This document shows positions 25,925 to 34,559 of a stretch of 64,000 bases of DNA, piece after piece (position 1 is the first letter of the stretch; every line of letters starts with the position of its first letter). The stretch is from Syntrophomonas sp. (GTDB taxonomy: Bacteria; Bacillota; Syntrophomonadia; Syntrophomonadales; Syntrophomonadaceae). The DNA lies in contig JAENZE010000001.1 in assembly GCA_016841425.1 (NCBI GenBank), positions 310,001 to 374,000 of the forward strand, written 5' to 3'. Made by a program: the position numbers and the translations under genes. The notes beneath the pieces were generated by a model that saw only the letters and a list, made by a program, of their open reading frames with translations, was not told the origin of the DNA and made no database searches.

Positions 25925-27385
25925 ATGGCTATAAAAACCAGACAGGAATACGTTGAGAGTCTTATAAACGTCAAGCCCAATGTATATATTGCGGGGAAAA
26001 AAATTGAGAACCTTTTGGAAAGTCCCTATTTGAAAACAACTTTGAATAACATGGCTCTTGGATATGATTGGGCCAATGATCCACAGTACGAAAATCTTGT
26101 TACAAATACCTCGCCTTTAACTTGTGAAAAGGTTAGTTTCTGGACTCATATCAGGCAAAACCCTGAAGAACTTGACCAGTTGGTAAAGGCGATTAACCAT
26201 TTTTCATCAAAATATTTGTGTACCATGTGCATGAGCATGGGACTGGGTTCCCTGTGGGCAGCTACCTGGGACATCGATCAGGCGAAGGGCACCGAGTATC
26301 ATCAAAGATTTAAGAATTTCTACGCAGAACTTCAGAAAAATGATTTGCGTTTTGTGCTCGGAGTCATGGATCCCAAAGGTGACCGTACCCTGAGCCCCAG
26401 TAAACAACCTGATCCGGATCTCTTTCTCAGGGTAGTCGAGAAACGTGAGGATGGTATTATAGTCAATGGTGCTAAGATGCATACCACCAGTGCGCCGGTA
26501 GCTCACTACTTCGTGGCTTCCCCCTCCCGTGTTTTAGGACCTGAAGATGAGGCATACGCACTCGCTTTTGCCTGTCCTACAGACACCAAGGGGATCACTT
26601 ACATTACCCGCCCAGCTCATGGACCGCTTGAGAATCGTGATTATGAAAGCCCTATCGGATGCAAAATTGGTTTCGTTGAGAGCCTGACAGTTTTCGATAA
26701 TGTCTTTATACCATGGGAACGGGTATTTATGTGCGGGGAATGGGATTTTACTGAACCTTTCATCAATTATTTCTCCTCCTACGTGCGGTTAGCCAAAGGA
26801 ACTTGCGTTGCAGCCAGAACCGAAATGGTGGCAGGTGTTACCGCTCTAGCCGCAGAGTATAACGGGATAGAAAGAGCAGCTCATGTTCGTAATAAAATCA
26901 CGGACATGATCGTTGATGCCAAAATTGGATATGGCTGTGCTACCGCAGCAGCTAAACTGGCACAGATTCACCCCAGCGGTATATGTTTCCCGGATATCCT
27001 GACCGGCAATGCAGGATTATACCACACCCGGTTAAAATTCGTTCAGCATTTAGGAACAATGCAAGAAATAGCAGGCGGGATCGTTACTACGATGCCTACC
27101 GAAGCTGATTTCAAGGATTCCGAAATCGGACCGTTGGTTGAAAAGTACATGCAGGGCAAAGCAGGCACATCGGCCGAAGAGCGTTACCGTGTGATGCATT
27201 TAATTCAGGATATGACTGCCTCCAGATTGACTGGCTACCTTATGTCCAGCGCCATCTGTGCCGGAGGAACGCCTGAAACGAATTTAGTCGAAGTGTTTAG
27301 AAGCTACAATCTGAAAGAGAAAAAAGAAAACGCTAAAGTCTTGGCAAACATTAAACCTGATCCTTATTGGAAGCCTATAGAATAG
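25925..27385 (+). CDS. HpaB/4-hydroxybutyryl-CoA dehydratase-family flavoprotein
   Basis: 486 residues, the length of 4-hydroxybutyryl-CoA dehydratase (AbfD). Family stretches include KMHTTSAPVAHYFV, ALAAEYNGIERAAHV, GGIVTTMPTEADFK and a flavin-binding fold. The Cys pair CTMC (Cys99, Cys102) and the Cys in LAKGTCVAA could bind the 4Fe-4S cluster, but the His ligand expected seven residues before that third Cys seems to be Val. It may be a dehydratase, a delta-isomerase or an atypical homologue. AGGAGG precedes the ATG, and it shares a transcript with the CoA-transferase. Confidence 0.82.
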   Translation: MAIKTRQEYVESLINVKPNVYIAGKKIENLLESPYLKTTLNNMALGYDWANDPQYENLVTNTSPLTCEKVSFWTHIRQNPEELDQLVKAINHFSSKYLCTMCMSMGLGSLWAATWDIDQAKGTEYHQRFKNFYAELQKNDLRFVLGVMDPKGDRTLSPSKQPDPDLFLRVVEKREDGIIVNGAKMHTTSAPVAHYFVASPSRVLGPEDEAYALAFACPTDTKGITYITRPAHGPLENRDYESPIGCKIGFVESLTVFDNVFIPWERVFMCGEWDFTEPFINYFSSYVRLAKGTCVAARTEMVAGVTALAAEYNGIERAAHVRNKITDMIVDAKIGYGCATAAAKLAQIHPSGICFPDILTGNAGLYHTRLKFVQHLGTMQEIAGGIVTTMPTEADFKDSEIGPLVEKYMQGKAGTSAEERYRVMHLIQDMTASRLTGYLMSSAICAGGTPETNLVEVFRSYNLKEKKENAKVLANIKPDPYWKPIE

Positions 27386-27420
27386 ATCAAGAAACATTAA
27401 CATCTCCCCCCTCTTAAACG

Positions 27421-27492
27421 GCAATACCTAAGGAAAGTCCCCAAACATGCAAGTTGGGACTTTCCAAGGTATTGCCTAAGTTTTTATTAGGC
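27421..27492. terminator. Large inverted repeat downstream of the cassette
   Basis: GCAATACCT...GGAAAGTCCC pairs with GGGACTTTCC...AGGTATTGC (27421-27475), and a second hairpin GCCTAA/TTAGGC follows (27474-27492) around a T-rich loop. It probably ends the CoA-transferase/dehydratase transcript. Confidence 0.6.
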
Positions 27493-27511
27493 ACAGAGGG
27501 GCCTGTCAGCT

Positions 27512-27766
27512 ATATTTTATCAGCCAGATTAAGCTCAAGGCCATTGGGGTGGTGCAAAACAGGCGTGGATCAAATGGCAAGATTAAGGGCTTTTGAAGCA
27601 AATGGTGGTGTAGTGTATGATTTTTCATTAGCCAAGAAAAGAAGTGCGTTAAGTTAAATAAAGGTAAGAAAACCATAACCGCGCAGTTCTTAAGATCAAT
27701 TAGAACCGCTTAGTTATTAAAGGGGATTCTTTTATTCTTTAAAAACCCAAAGTAACTTGACACGAT
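27512..27766 (+). repeat. Direct repeat copy 2 (255 bp)
   Basis: Same orientation and near-identical to 23202-23541, with an internal deletion of about 85 bases. The two copies bracket exactly the TetR / CoA-transferase / dehydratase block. An ORF start-point VDQMARLRAFEANGG is preserved but soon stops. Confidence 0.8.
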
Positions 27767-27862
27767 TCTCATTCGCCTTAGTATTTGCATTTTGTTTATC
27801 TTACAGTTATTATTTAGCTTGGATATTGACAAATTGTGCTTATTTATGAAGGAAGAATGCTA

Positions 27863-28477
27863 ATGACGGTTACATCCCTGGGTATAATTGGAGGGACTTT
27901 TGATCCCGTTCATTTTGGGCACCTTATCGCTGCTGAATGTGCCCGGGCAGAGTTTGGTCTGGACCGGGTTATATTTATTCCAGCTAGAATTCCGCCGCAT
28001 AAGGATGCTAGAGGGATACTTGATGAAGATAAACGCTATCATATGGTGGACCTGGCGGTGCGAAATAATCCGGCTTTTGAGGTATCTGATCTGGAACTCA
28101 AAAGGGGAGGGGTTTCCTATACTATTGACACCATCGAGCATTATCAGAAGGCTTATCCGGGCGGCAGTATATCCTTTATTATGGGGCTGGATTCCTTATT
28201 CATATTGGATACCTGGAAAGATATTGAGCGCCTGGCTCAGATGTGTCGATTTATCATAGTAACCCGTCCTGGTTATAATATCCACGATGAAGAAAAGCTG
28301 TGGGACCGACTTCCAAAGGTATTCTGGCGGCAGGCCGATTTTGTACCAATACCGGGTCTGGACATATCTTCCAGTGATATAAGAAAACGGGTATCTCAGG
28401 GTAAGCCGATAAGATACATGCTGCCCGAGAATGTAGAAAGATTTATTAGAGAAAACCATCTTTACCAGGAAGGATAA
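27863..28477 (+). CDS. nadD: Nicotinate-nucleotide adenylyltransferase
   Basis: 204 residues from the ATG 8 bases after AAGGAA. The nucleotidyltransferase motif GGTFDPVHFGHL lies at the N-terminus, with the C-terminal ISSSDIRKRV. It makes deamido-NAD from nicotinate mononucleotide and ATP. Start of the nadD-yqeK-HEAT-rsfS run, which in relatives follows proA directly. Confidence 0.95.
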   Translation: MTVTSLGIIGGTFDPVHFGHLIAAECARAEFGLDRVIFIPARIPPHKDARGILDEDKRYHMVDLAVRNNPAFEVSDLELKRGGVSYTIDTIEHYQKAYPGGSISFIMGLDSLFILDTWKDIERLAQMCRFIIVTRPGYNIHDEEKLWDRLPKVFWRQADFVPIPGLDISSSDIRKRVSQGKPIRYMLPENVERFIRENHLYQEG

Positions 28478-28481
28478 TCCT

Positions 28482-29057
28482 ATGAAGGCTGATAGAGCTA
28501 GAAAGCTGATTAAAGCAAAGCTTTCTAATGAAAGGTACCAGCATTCTTTGCAGGTGGCTGATACAGCGGCTAAAATGGCCCAGAGATACGGACTGGACGA
28601 GTCCCGGGCCAATCTGGCCGGACTTCTACATGATTATGCCCGGGATCTGTCGGAGGAGGAACTACTGGAGACTGCTGCAAAAAACAACTTGATTGGAAAT
28701 CAGGTTGAAAGAGATGTTCCTGACCTGCTGCATGGACCGGTGGGGGCTTTCCTGCTGAAGCAAGAACTGGGGATAAAAGATACCGAAATACTAAGCGCCA
28801 TCAGTCACCATACCCTGGGTGCTGTGGGGATGAGTGACCTGGAAAAAGTGATATTTATAGCGGATATGATCGAACCGGGCCGGAGCTATAATGGAATTGC
28901 AGAGCTTAGAGAACTGGCTTTTACAGACTTGGACAAGACTATGTTGTTGGGTTTGGAAAGCAGTATCAGGTATTGCATGGATGCAGGAAAAACTCTGCAC
29001 CCGCAAACTGTTGAAGCAAGAAACAGCTTCTTAAAGAAGGTGAATGCTCATGAGTAA
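28482..29057 (+). CDS. yqeK: HD-domain hydrolase YqeK (symmetrical diadenosine tetraphosphatase)
   Basis: 191 residues. HD-domain metal motifs RYQHSLQVADTA, LLHDYARDL and HHTLG are present. YqeK enzymes split Ap4A into two ADP. GGAAGG precedes the ATG, 4 bases after nadD. Confidence 0.92.
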   Translation: MKADRARKLIKAKLSNERYQHSLQVADTAAKMAQRYGLDESRANLAGLLHDYARDLSEEELLETAAKNNLIGNQVERDVPDLLHGPVGAFLLKQELGIKDTEILSAISHHTLGAVGMSDLEKVIFIADMIEPGRSYNGIAELRELAFTDLDKTMLLGLESSIRYCMDAGKTLHPQTVEARNSFLKKVNAHE

Positions 29058-29796
29058 AATACAGATGTATTGTGATAAACTAATGAAAATGAGCGATTGG
29101 GATGATTACTTGCTTCAAAACTCAGGTCTTCCTGGTCCTCGGGGTAATCTAGAACTTATGTGGGCAGTAGTACAGAAAGGAGATAGGGACCTTTTTGAAC
29201 GTTACCTGGCTTACACCGAGCCGTTGGCCCCTATAAATACTCCGGGAGAATTTTTGGCTATGTGCGGTATAGTGGGGTATGGTAGACTGATAACAGAAGG
29301 TGCTCATCAACTTCTGCCCGTTTTGCGTATCTCTGCCTCAGATGGGAGATGGCGATTAAGAGAAGCGGTTGCCATGGCTTATCAAATCATTGGAGATAAT
29401 GATTTTGAAATGTTGCTCAGTGATATGGAAATACTAAAAGAAGGTAATCCCCTGGAGAAGAGAGCCGTTGTTGCCGCTCTGTGCGAGCCCAGGTTGCTCA
29501 AAAATGCCAGTGATGCCGATAGGGTACTAAAAATCATAGCTGAAATAACTGAATGGCTGGCGGATAATGCTCACATGAGAAAAACTGAAGAATACCGGGT
29601 CCTGAAAAAAGGTCTGGCCTATGGCTGGAGCGTGGTGGTTGCAGCGTTTCCCCGGGAAGGGAAACCTATCTTTGAGAAGTGGTTGGAGAGCAGCAACCCG
29701 GAGGTCCGGTGGGTGATGAAAGAAAACTTAAAAAAGAAACGTCTGCTTAAAGTGGATCCTATTTGGGTTGAACAGTGTAATGAAATGCTAAAGTGA
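29050..29796 (+). CDS. HEAT-repeat-like protein of unknown function
   Basis: 248 residues, almost entirely helical. The alpha-alpha repeat pattern (DGRWRLREAVAMAYQ, NPEVRWVMKENLKKK) resembles HEAT/DNA-alkylation-repair-type scaffolds. The start is placed at the ATG 7 bases after GAAGGTG; an ATG two codons earlier is too close. It overlaps yqeK by 8 bases and ends at the rsfS region, so it is cotranscribed. Function not recognised. Confidence 0.7.
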   Translation: MSKIQMYCDKLMKMSDWDDYLLQNSGLPGPRGNLELMWAVVQKGDRDLFERYLAYTEPLAPINTPGEFLAMCGIVGYGRLITEGAHQLLPVLRISASDGRWRLREAVAMAYQIIGDNDFEMLLSDMEILKEGNPLEKRAVVAALCEPRLLKNASDADRVLKIIAEITEWLADNAHMRKTEEYRVLKKGLAYGWSVVVAAFPREGKPIFEKWLESSNPEVRWVMKENLKKKRLLKVDPIWVEQCNEMLK

Positions 29797-29828
29797 TGCA
29801 GGACACCAAGGAAGTAGGAGGGCTGTTA

Positions 29829-30194
29829 TTGGAAAAGATTCAAGATCTGGTAAAGTTGATAGCCGGAGCCTGTGAGGACGAAAAGGCTATCGATGTAACC
29901 GTGCTAAATGTACACGAACTAACGGTATTAGTAGATTATTTCGTCATTGCCAGCGGCAGGAGTATTATCCAGGTAAAGAGTATTGTAGAGCATATCGAAG
30001 ATGTACTGGAAGCGGTTGAGGTAGTACCTTTGCGTCGAGCTGGTCACGGTGAAGGCAAATGGGTGGTACTCGATTATGGTTCTATTATGGTCCACGTTTT
30101 CCGCCAGGAAGAACGGGAATACTATAACCTGGAAAACCTCTGGGGAGATGCCCAGATAATGCAATGGGAACATGCAGAACTCCCCGGGTCTTAA
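29829..30194 (+). CDS. rsfS: Ribosomal silencing factor RsfS
   Basis: 121 residues from a TTG start 6 bases after AGGAGGG (29816-29822); the upstream GTG/ATG at 29793/29796 has no ribosome-binding site and would make an atypical extension. The core is VLNVHELTVLVDYFVIASG, HGEGKWVVLDYGSIMVHVF, EYYNLENLW. It binds L14 and blocks subunit joining when nutrients are low. Confidence 0.93.
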   Translation: MEKIQDLVKLIAGACEDEKAIDVTVLNVHELTVLVDYFVIASGRSIIQVKSIVEHIEDVLEAVEVVPLRRAGHGEGKWVVLDYGSIMVHVFRQEEREYYNLENLWGDAQIMQWEHAELPGS

Positions 30195-30312
30195 CATATA
30201 GCCATCAGTTAATCATTATAAACGGATATGAAGATTAATATGTCTGGTGTGATCGTAATTGGATAAACCTAAAATCATTATGATGATGCTTTTGTATAAT
30301 TCTTTTGCACAA

Positions 30313-30347
30313 AGCCGCCCTGTATATGTCAGCTGGGCGGCTATTTG
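30313..30347 (+). terminator. Terminator of the nadD-rsfS operon
   Basis: Stem AGCCGCCC / GGGCGGCT (30313-30320 with 30335-30342) followed by ATTTGT. The rest of 30195-30460 shows nothing coding. Confidence 0.7.
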
Positions 30348-30460
30348 TATGCACAGCCACTTATAGAACTAAAGATTTCCCCGAGTAAACTTCAGCCAGA
30401 CTATGCTTCTCCCGGAGGATTGTAGCAATGCTTCCTGGAAATGATCACTGCAGTCCTGTA

Positions 30461-30532
30461 ATAACGTTATGCTAAAAATAAAACCCATTTACTTTCCACT
30501 TTCTATGTTATATAATTATAACATAACGTTAA
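30461..30532 (+). promoter_or_regulatory. Promoter and repeated ATAACGTTA sites for DUF3796/XRE pair
   Basis: -35-like TTTACT (30488), 17-base spacer, TATAAT (30511-30516). Two copies of ATAACGTTA (30461-30470 as a perfect palindrome ATAACGTTAT, and 30523-30531) flank the promoter, one upstream and one at the expected start point. They are candidate operators for the small XRE regulator encoded downstream. Confidence 0.5.
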
Positions 30533-30558
30533 GTATTTATAACAAGGAGGTATTGGTA

Positions 30559-30879
30559 ATGAGAAATTGGTTAAAGTATTTGGGATTACTGGGGATGGTG
30601 GGTATCTTAGGGTTTTTTACTTCCAACCCAGGGTTTTACGGTTTCTTTGGGTTTTTTGGCTTTTTTGGATTCAGAGACCAGATGGTTGATGAACGTTTGC
30701 ATAATAACGCGAACCTGGCTGGACGAAACGCCTTTATCATTTCTTTAATTGTGTTTGCTGCTGCCAATGTGATTGCTACTATAATCTCTAATCCTGTGAT
30801 ATATATCTATGCTTTTTCTATCGGATTTGGTCTGCAGATGCTCACGTTTGCTGTATCTATATCAATATCTGAGAGATAG
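30559..30879 (+). CDS. DUF3796-family membrane protein
   Basis: 106 residues from the ATG after AAGGAGG. The N-terminal segment is Gly/Phe-rich ([20 protein letters not shown]), followed by two membrane segments. The [10 protein letters not shown] and GRNAF sequences match DUF3796 proteins, which are usually encoded just before a small HTH regulator, as here. Function unknown. Confidence 0.78.
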   Translation: MRNWLKYLGLLGMVGILGFFTSNPGFYGFFGFFGFFGFRDQMVDERLHNNANLAGRNAFIISLIVFAAANVIATIISNPVIYIYAFSIGFGLQMLTFAVSISISER

Positions 30880-30889
30880 GGAGATTGGT

Positions 30890-31093
30890 ATGATATTAAT
30901 AACACGTATTAAGGAACTCAGGGCCAAGAATGGCCTGACTCAGGAAGATTTAGCCAGGTTAGTTGGAGTGAGACGGGAAACTATTATTCATCTGGAAAAG
31001 GGGAAATATAATCCTTCCCTCAAGCTGGCATGGGATATAGCCCAGGCATTGGGGACAACCGTTGACGAAATTTTTACCTTCCTGGAGGGTTGA
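30890..31093 (+). CDS. Small XRE-family HTH regulator
   Basis: 67 residues, a bare HTH domain: [38 protein letters not shown], then the VDEIFTF end typical of YgzD/YozG-like regulators. GGGAGATTGGT precedes the ATG. It overlaps nothing and follows DUF3796 by 10 bases. Probably autoregulates the pair. Confidence 0.88.
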   Translation: MILITRIKELRAKNGLTQEDLARLVGVRRETIIHLEKGKYNPSLKLAWDIAQALGTTVDEIFTFLEG

Positions 31094-31118
31094 GGTGGGA
31101 AATACGCAGATGACAGTT

Positions 31119-31658
31119 TTAGTCTTTTTGTCCAAGTGTTTCATATCTAACTGCCTTTTCCAGGTTTAACATATCTAATTTCATCGATAATCCACCCGGA
31201 CCAGAAAAACCGCCCGGAGCGTTTACCCCGACTACCCGATGGCAGGGAATAACCAGCGGGATGGGATTATTGCGGTTAGCCTGCCCGACCGCCCGGGCTG
31301 CCCGGGGACTGCCGATGGCTCTGGCTACCTCACCATAGGTGCGAGTAGTGCCGTAAGGTATGGTGAAAACATATTCCAGGCTGCGGCGGTAAAAGGGTGG
31401 GAGACTGGAGATATCAGGCTTAACTCCCCAATCCTTTATAACTTCGCTCCTATAATAGGCTCTTATATTATTTATCAGAGGAATAGAGTTATCTTCCAGG
31501 GAAATCTGGATGATATTGCTGTTTGCAGTTTCTTTTGACCTCGCCAGGTCATCCGAGTCCAAAACAGACGAAGGCAACAGGAGCCTATAAATGGTATTAT
31601 CCTCCATTAGAACTGCCATGCTGCCTTTATTTGTATCGAACAGGTACCAGGACTTCAT
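31119..31658 (-). CDS. ogt: Methylated-DNA--protein-cysteine methyltransferase
   Basis: 179 residues. The alkyl-acceptor motif IPCHRVVG and preceding GQANRNNPIPL, plus the HTH-like FTIPYGTTRTYGEVARAIG, identify an O6-methylguanine repair protein. The N-terminal domain is poorly conserved, as usual. It ends 15 bases before the leuS stop codon region on the same strand, downstream of leuS, and is probably cotranscribed with it. Confidence 0.93.
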   Translation of the reverse strand: MKSWYLFDTNKGSMAVLMEDNTIYRLLLPSSVLDSDDLARSKETANSNIIQISLEDNSIPLINNIRAYYRSEVIKDWGVKPDISSLPPFYRRSLEYVFTIPYGTTRTYGEVARAIGSPRAARAVGQANRNNPIPLVIPCHRVVGVNAPGGFSGPGGLSMKLDMLNLEKAVRYETLGQKD

Positions 31659-31672
31659 GTGACCCCTCCCCC

Positions 31673-34150
31673 CTATTTAGCTACAATATTAACCAACTTC
31701 CGGGGAACTACAATTATTTTGTTGATCTGTTTACCACTGGTAAGTTCCTTGATCTTTTCCAGTTGAAGCGCCCTGTTTTTCAGTTCCTCTTCCGTGATTT
31801 CAGCAGGAACCCGCAGATGGTCTCTTACTTTACCCATTACCTGTACAACTATCTCAATTTCATCTTGAATCAGGGCTTGCGGATCATATTCCGGCCATTT
31901 CTGCTGACACACACTGCCTTCATTTTGGCACAGATGCCAGAGTTCCTCACATATATGAGGAGTAAAAGGACTCAGCAAGACCAGCAGGGTCTGCAGGGCT
32001 TCTTTAACTACTGCTAAATCAGGCTGCTCCTTATCCTTGTAGGCGGTGAGTGTATTAGAAAGCTCCATAATAGCGCTGATGGCTGTGTTAAAATTAAAGC
32101 GATCACCTACGTCTTCAGTAACCTTCTTGATAGTAGCATGGGTTTTGAAACGCAGGTCTCGGGCATCATTATTCAGGTTTTCAAAAGTATCAGGTACCTT
32201 GATGTCCTGGATGGACCTGGCGTATTCCCTTACCAGTCGCCAAATACGATTCAAGAACCGGTAGGCTCCCTCAACTCCCTGGTCGCTCCATTCCAAATCT
32301 CTTTCTGGAGGAGAAGCAAAGAGTATGAACAACCGCGCCGTGTCAGCCCCATAGGTTCTGATAATCTCTTCCGGGCTTACCACATTCCCTTTTGATTTAG
32401 ACATCTTGGAACTGTCTTTTAGAACCATACCCTGAGTGAGCAGGTTAGTAAATGGTTCTTCACAGGAGAGCATGTTAATATCATAGAGGAACTTGGTGAA
32501 AAACCGGGCGTACATCAAGTGGAGAATGGCGTGTTCCACTCCTCCAATATACTGGTCCACCGGCATCCAGTAATCAACTGCCTCTTTGCTGAAGGGCACA
32601 TCTACTTCATTGGGACTGCAGTAACGGTCAAAGTACCAGCTGGAGCAGACAAAGGTGTCCATGGTATCTGTCTCCCGCCGGGCTTCTCCGCCGCAATCAG
32701 GGCAGGTAGCGCGGGTAAAGCTCTCCACGTAATTAAGGGGCGACTCCCCCGAGGGCCTAAATTCCACATCTTCGGGCAGGAGTACTGGCAGTTGATCCTC
32801 TGTAAGGCATACTATACCGCACTTTTCGCAATATACTACTGGTATTGGTGCACCCCAGTAGCGCTGGCGGGATATTAACCAGTCCCGCAGCCTGAAGTTA
32901 ATCGTTCCGCTGCCGATATTATTATCTTCCATATATTTGATCACTGAAGATATACCTTCCTGAACCTCAAGTCCATTGAAAGCTTCGGAGTTCACCATTA
33001 TTCCATCTCCGGTGTATGCTTCAGTCATATCTTTGGCGTCCGCAGGGGAATCCTCACTTTTTATAACTACCCTAATGGGTATATCATATTTACAAGCAAA
33101 ATCAAAGTCTCTCTGATCATGGGCTGGAACTGCCATTATCGCACCAGTGCCATAATCCATCAAGACGTAATTGGCAATCCAGATTGGTATCCTTTCGCCG
33201 TTCATGGGATTAACAGCGTATGCGCCGGTAAAAACCCCTTCCTTTTCAGCATCAGTTGCAGTCCGGGCCAGTTCAGTTATGTTTTTCATACCCTGAACAA
33301 ACTTACTTACTGCTGATTCTTCAGGGCGACCCGCCGAAATTTTCTCTACCAAAGGATGTTCGGGTGCCAGAACCATGTAAGTAACCCCGAATACCGTATC
33401 CGGACGGGTAGTGAAAACCGTCATTGATTCATCCAAACCTTCTATTGGCATAGAAAACTGGCAGCCTTCGCTGCGTCCTATCCAGTTTCTTTGCATAGTT
33501 TTAACTTTTTCGGGCCAGCCCGGCAGTTTTTCCAGGTCATCCAGCAGCCTCTGGGCGTAATCAGTTATTTTAAAGAACCACTGCTCCAGCTGTTTTTTCT
33601 CCACCTCGGCCTCACAGCGTTCACAGGCTCCATCGACTACCTGTTCGTTGGCCAGTACTGTCTGGCAGGATGGGCACCAGTTTACCGCTGATTTCTTTTT
33701 ATAGGCCAACCCATTTTCATAAAGCTTAACAAACATCCATTGGGTAAATTTATAATAATCAGGTTTACAGGTAGCCAGCTCGCGATCCCAGTCGTAACTG
33801 ATACCCATGGTTTTAAGCTGTTGTTTCATATTTTCAATATTCGCATTGGTCCATACAGCAGGGTGAGTTGCATTTTTTATAGCCGCATTTTCAGCCGGAA
33901 GGCCAAAAGCGTCCCAACCCATAGGATGCAGTACATTATAACCGTTCATACTCTTGAAACGGGCCACTACATCACCTATAGCATAGTTGCGAACGTGTCC
34001 CATATGTAGATTGCCTGATGGGTAGGGGAACATTTCCAGATCATAATATTTCGGTTTATCAGTATCTTCGCTTACTTTAAAGAAATGGTTTTCTTCCCAG
34101 TATTTTTGCCATTTTTCTTCTATAGACCGGTGATCATACTTACTGCTCAT
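31673..34150 (-). CDS. leuS: Leucyl-tRNA synthetase
   Basis: 825 residues, full length bacterial LeuRS. HMGH version of the HIGH motif ([12 protein letters not shown], about residue 50), KMSKS motif ([11 protein letters not shown]), zinc-binding Cys clusters (CPSCQ, CERCE), the CP1 editing domain, and a C-terminal anticodon domain. AAGGAGG precedes the ATG. A T-box leader upstream should raise expression when tRNA-Leu is uncharged. Confidence 0.98.
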   Translation of the reverse strand: MSSKYDHRSIEEKWQKYWEENHFFKVSEDTDKPKYYDLEMFPYPSGNLHMGHVRNYAIGDVVARFKSMNGYNVLHPMGWDAFGLPAENAAIKNATHPAVWTNANIENMKQQLKTMGISYDWDRELATCKPDYYKFTQWMFVKLYENGLAYKKKSAVNWCPSCQTVLANEQVVDGACERCEAEVEKKQLEQWFFKITDYAQRLLDDLEKLPGWPEKVKTMQRNWIGRSEGCQFSMPIEGLDESMTVFTTRPDTVFGVTYMVLAPEHPLVEKISAGRPEESAVSKFVQGMKNITELARTATDAEKEGVFTGAYAVNPMNGERIPIWIANYVLMDYGTGAIMAVPAHDQRDFDFACKYDIPIRVVIKSEDSPADAKDMTEAYTGDGIMVNSEAFNGLEVQEGISSVIKYMEDNNIGSGTINFRLRDWLISRQRYWGAPIPVVYCEKCGIVCLTEDQLPVLLPEDVEFRPSGESPLNYVESFTRATCPDCGGEARRETDTMDTFVCSSWYFDRYCSPNEVDVPFSKEAVDYWMPVDQYIGGVEHAILHLMYARFFTKFLYDINMLSCEEPFTNLLTQGMVLKDSSKMSKSKGNVVSPEEIIRTYGADTARLFILFASPPERDLEWSDQGVEGAYRFLNRIWRLVREYARSIQDIKVPDTFENLNNDARDLRFKTHATIKKVTEDVGDRFNFNTAISAIMELSNTLTAYKDKEQPDLAVVKEALQTLLVLLSPFTPHICEELWHLCQNEGSVCQQKWPEYDPQALIQDEIEIVVQVMGKVRDHLRVPAEITEEELKNRALQLEKIKELTSGKQINKIIVVPRKLVNIVAK

Positions 34151-34180
34151 AATAACCTCCTTGTTAAAATATCAGAAAAT

Positions 34181-34520
34181 AAAAAAGCTCATCCCCGGCA
34201 AGGGACGAGAGATGTTTTCCCGCGGTACCACCCTTATTGACAGATACAATAATGGTGGAGCTAGTGGGATTCGAACCCACGACCTCTTGAATGCCATTCA
34301 AGCGCGCTCCCAACTGCGCCATAGCCCCACGTCATGTCCACTCGGAATTATAACGGAATTTCCGTCACAGGCTAAATATCACCTGTGAAGCTCCCCGGTG
34401 AGTTCAACTGGCATTATATCGTCTCACACCATCCGACGATTCTCTGAAATCGCCTGTCTACTACTCCGGCTCGATGCTTTCTATTATTAAATTGCATACT
34501 ATAAGCGCTTTTCATCCACG
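34181..34520 (-). promoter_or_regulatory. T-box leader of leuS (with a tRNA gene inside)
   Basis: On the minus strand the T-box AAGGGTGGTACCGCGGG is at 34235-34219. It is followed by a terminator stem CTCGTCCC / GGGATGAG (34209-34202 with 34195-34188) and a six-T run (34186-34181), 30 bases before leuS. Upstream, 34500-34340 folds like a Stem I region, and a CTC (Leu) codon at 34402-34400 is a candidate specifier. A complete tRNA-Ala lies between the Stem I part and the T-box (34328-34253), which is not normal for this element. Confidence 0.88.
34253..34328 (-). tRNA. tRNA-Ala (anticodon GGC), CCA encoded
   Basis: 76 bases with all arms. The acceptor GGGGCTA pairs with TAGCTCC (one G-T). The D arm is GCGC...GCGC, the anticodon arm CTTGA-ATGGCAT-TCAAG, the T arm GTGGG-TTCGAAT-CCCAC. 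Discriminator A and a genome-encoded CCA follow. It lies wholly inside the leuS T-box leader and in the same orientation. A TATAAT at about 34361-34356 (minus strand) might give it a promoter of its own, but the -35 is poor. Confidence 0.95.
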
Positions 34521-34526
34521 AGCAAT

Positions 34527-34555
34527 ATTATAGAATATAAAATGATGGAACGCAA
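34527..34555 (-). promoter_or_regulatory. Sigma-A promoter for the T-box/tRNA-Ala/leuS transcript
   Basis: On the minus strand TTGCGT (34555-34550), 17-base spacer, TATAAT (34532-34527). Transcription would start near 34520 and run through Stem I, the tRNA, the T-box and leuS. Confidence 0.75.
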
Positions 34556-34559
34556 GTAT

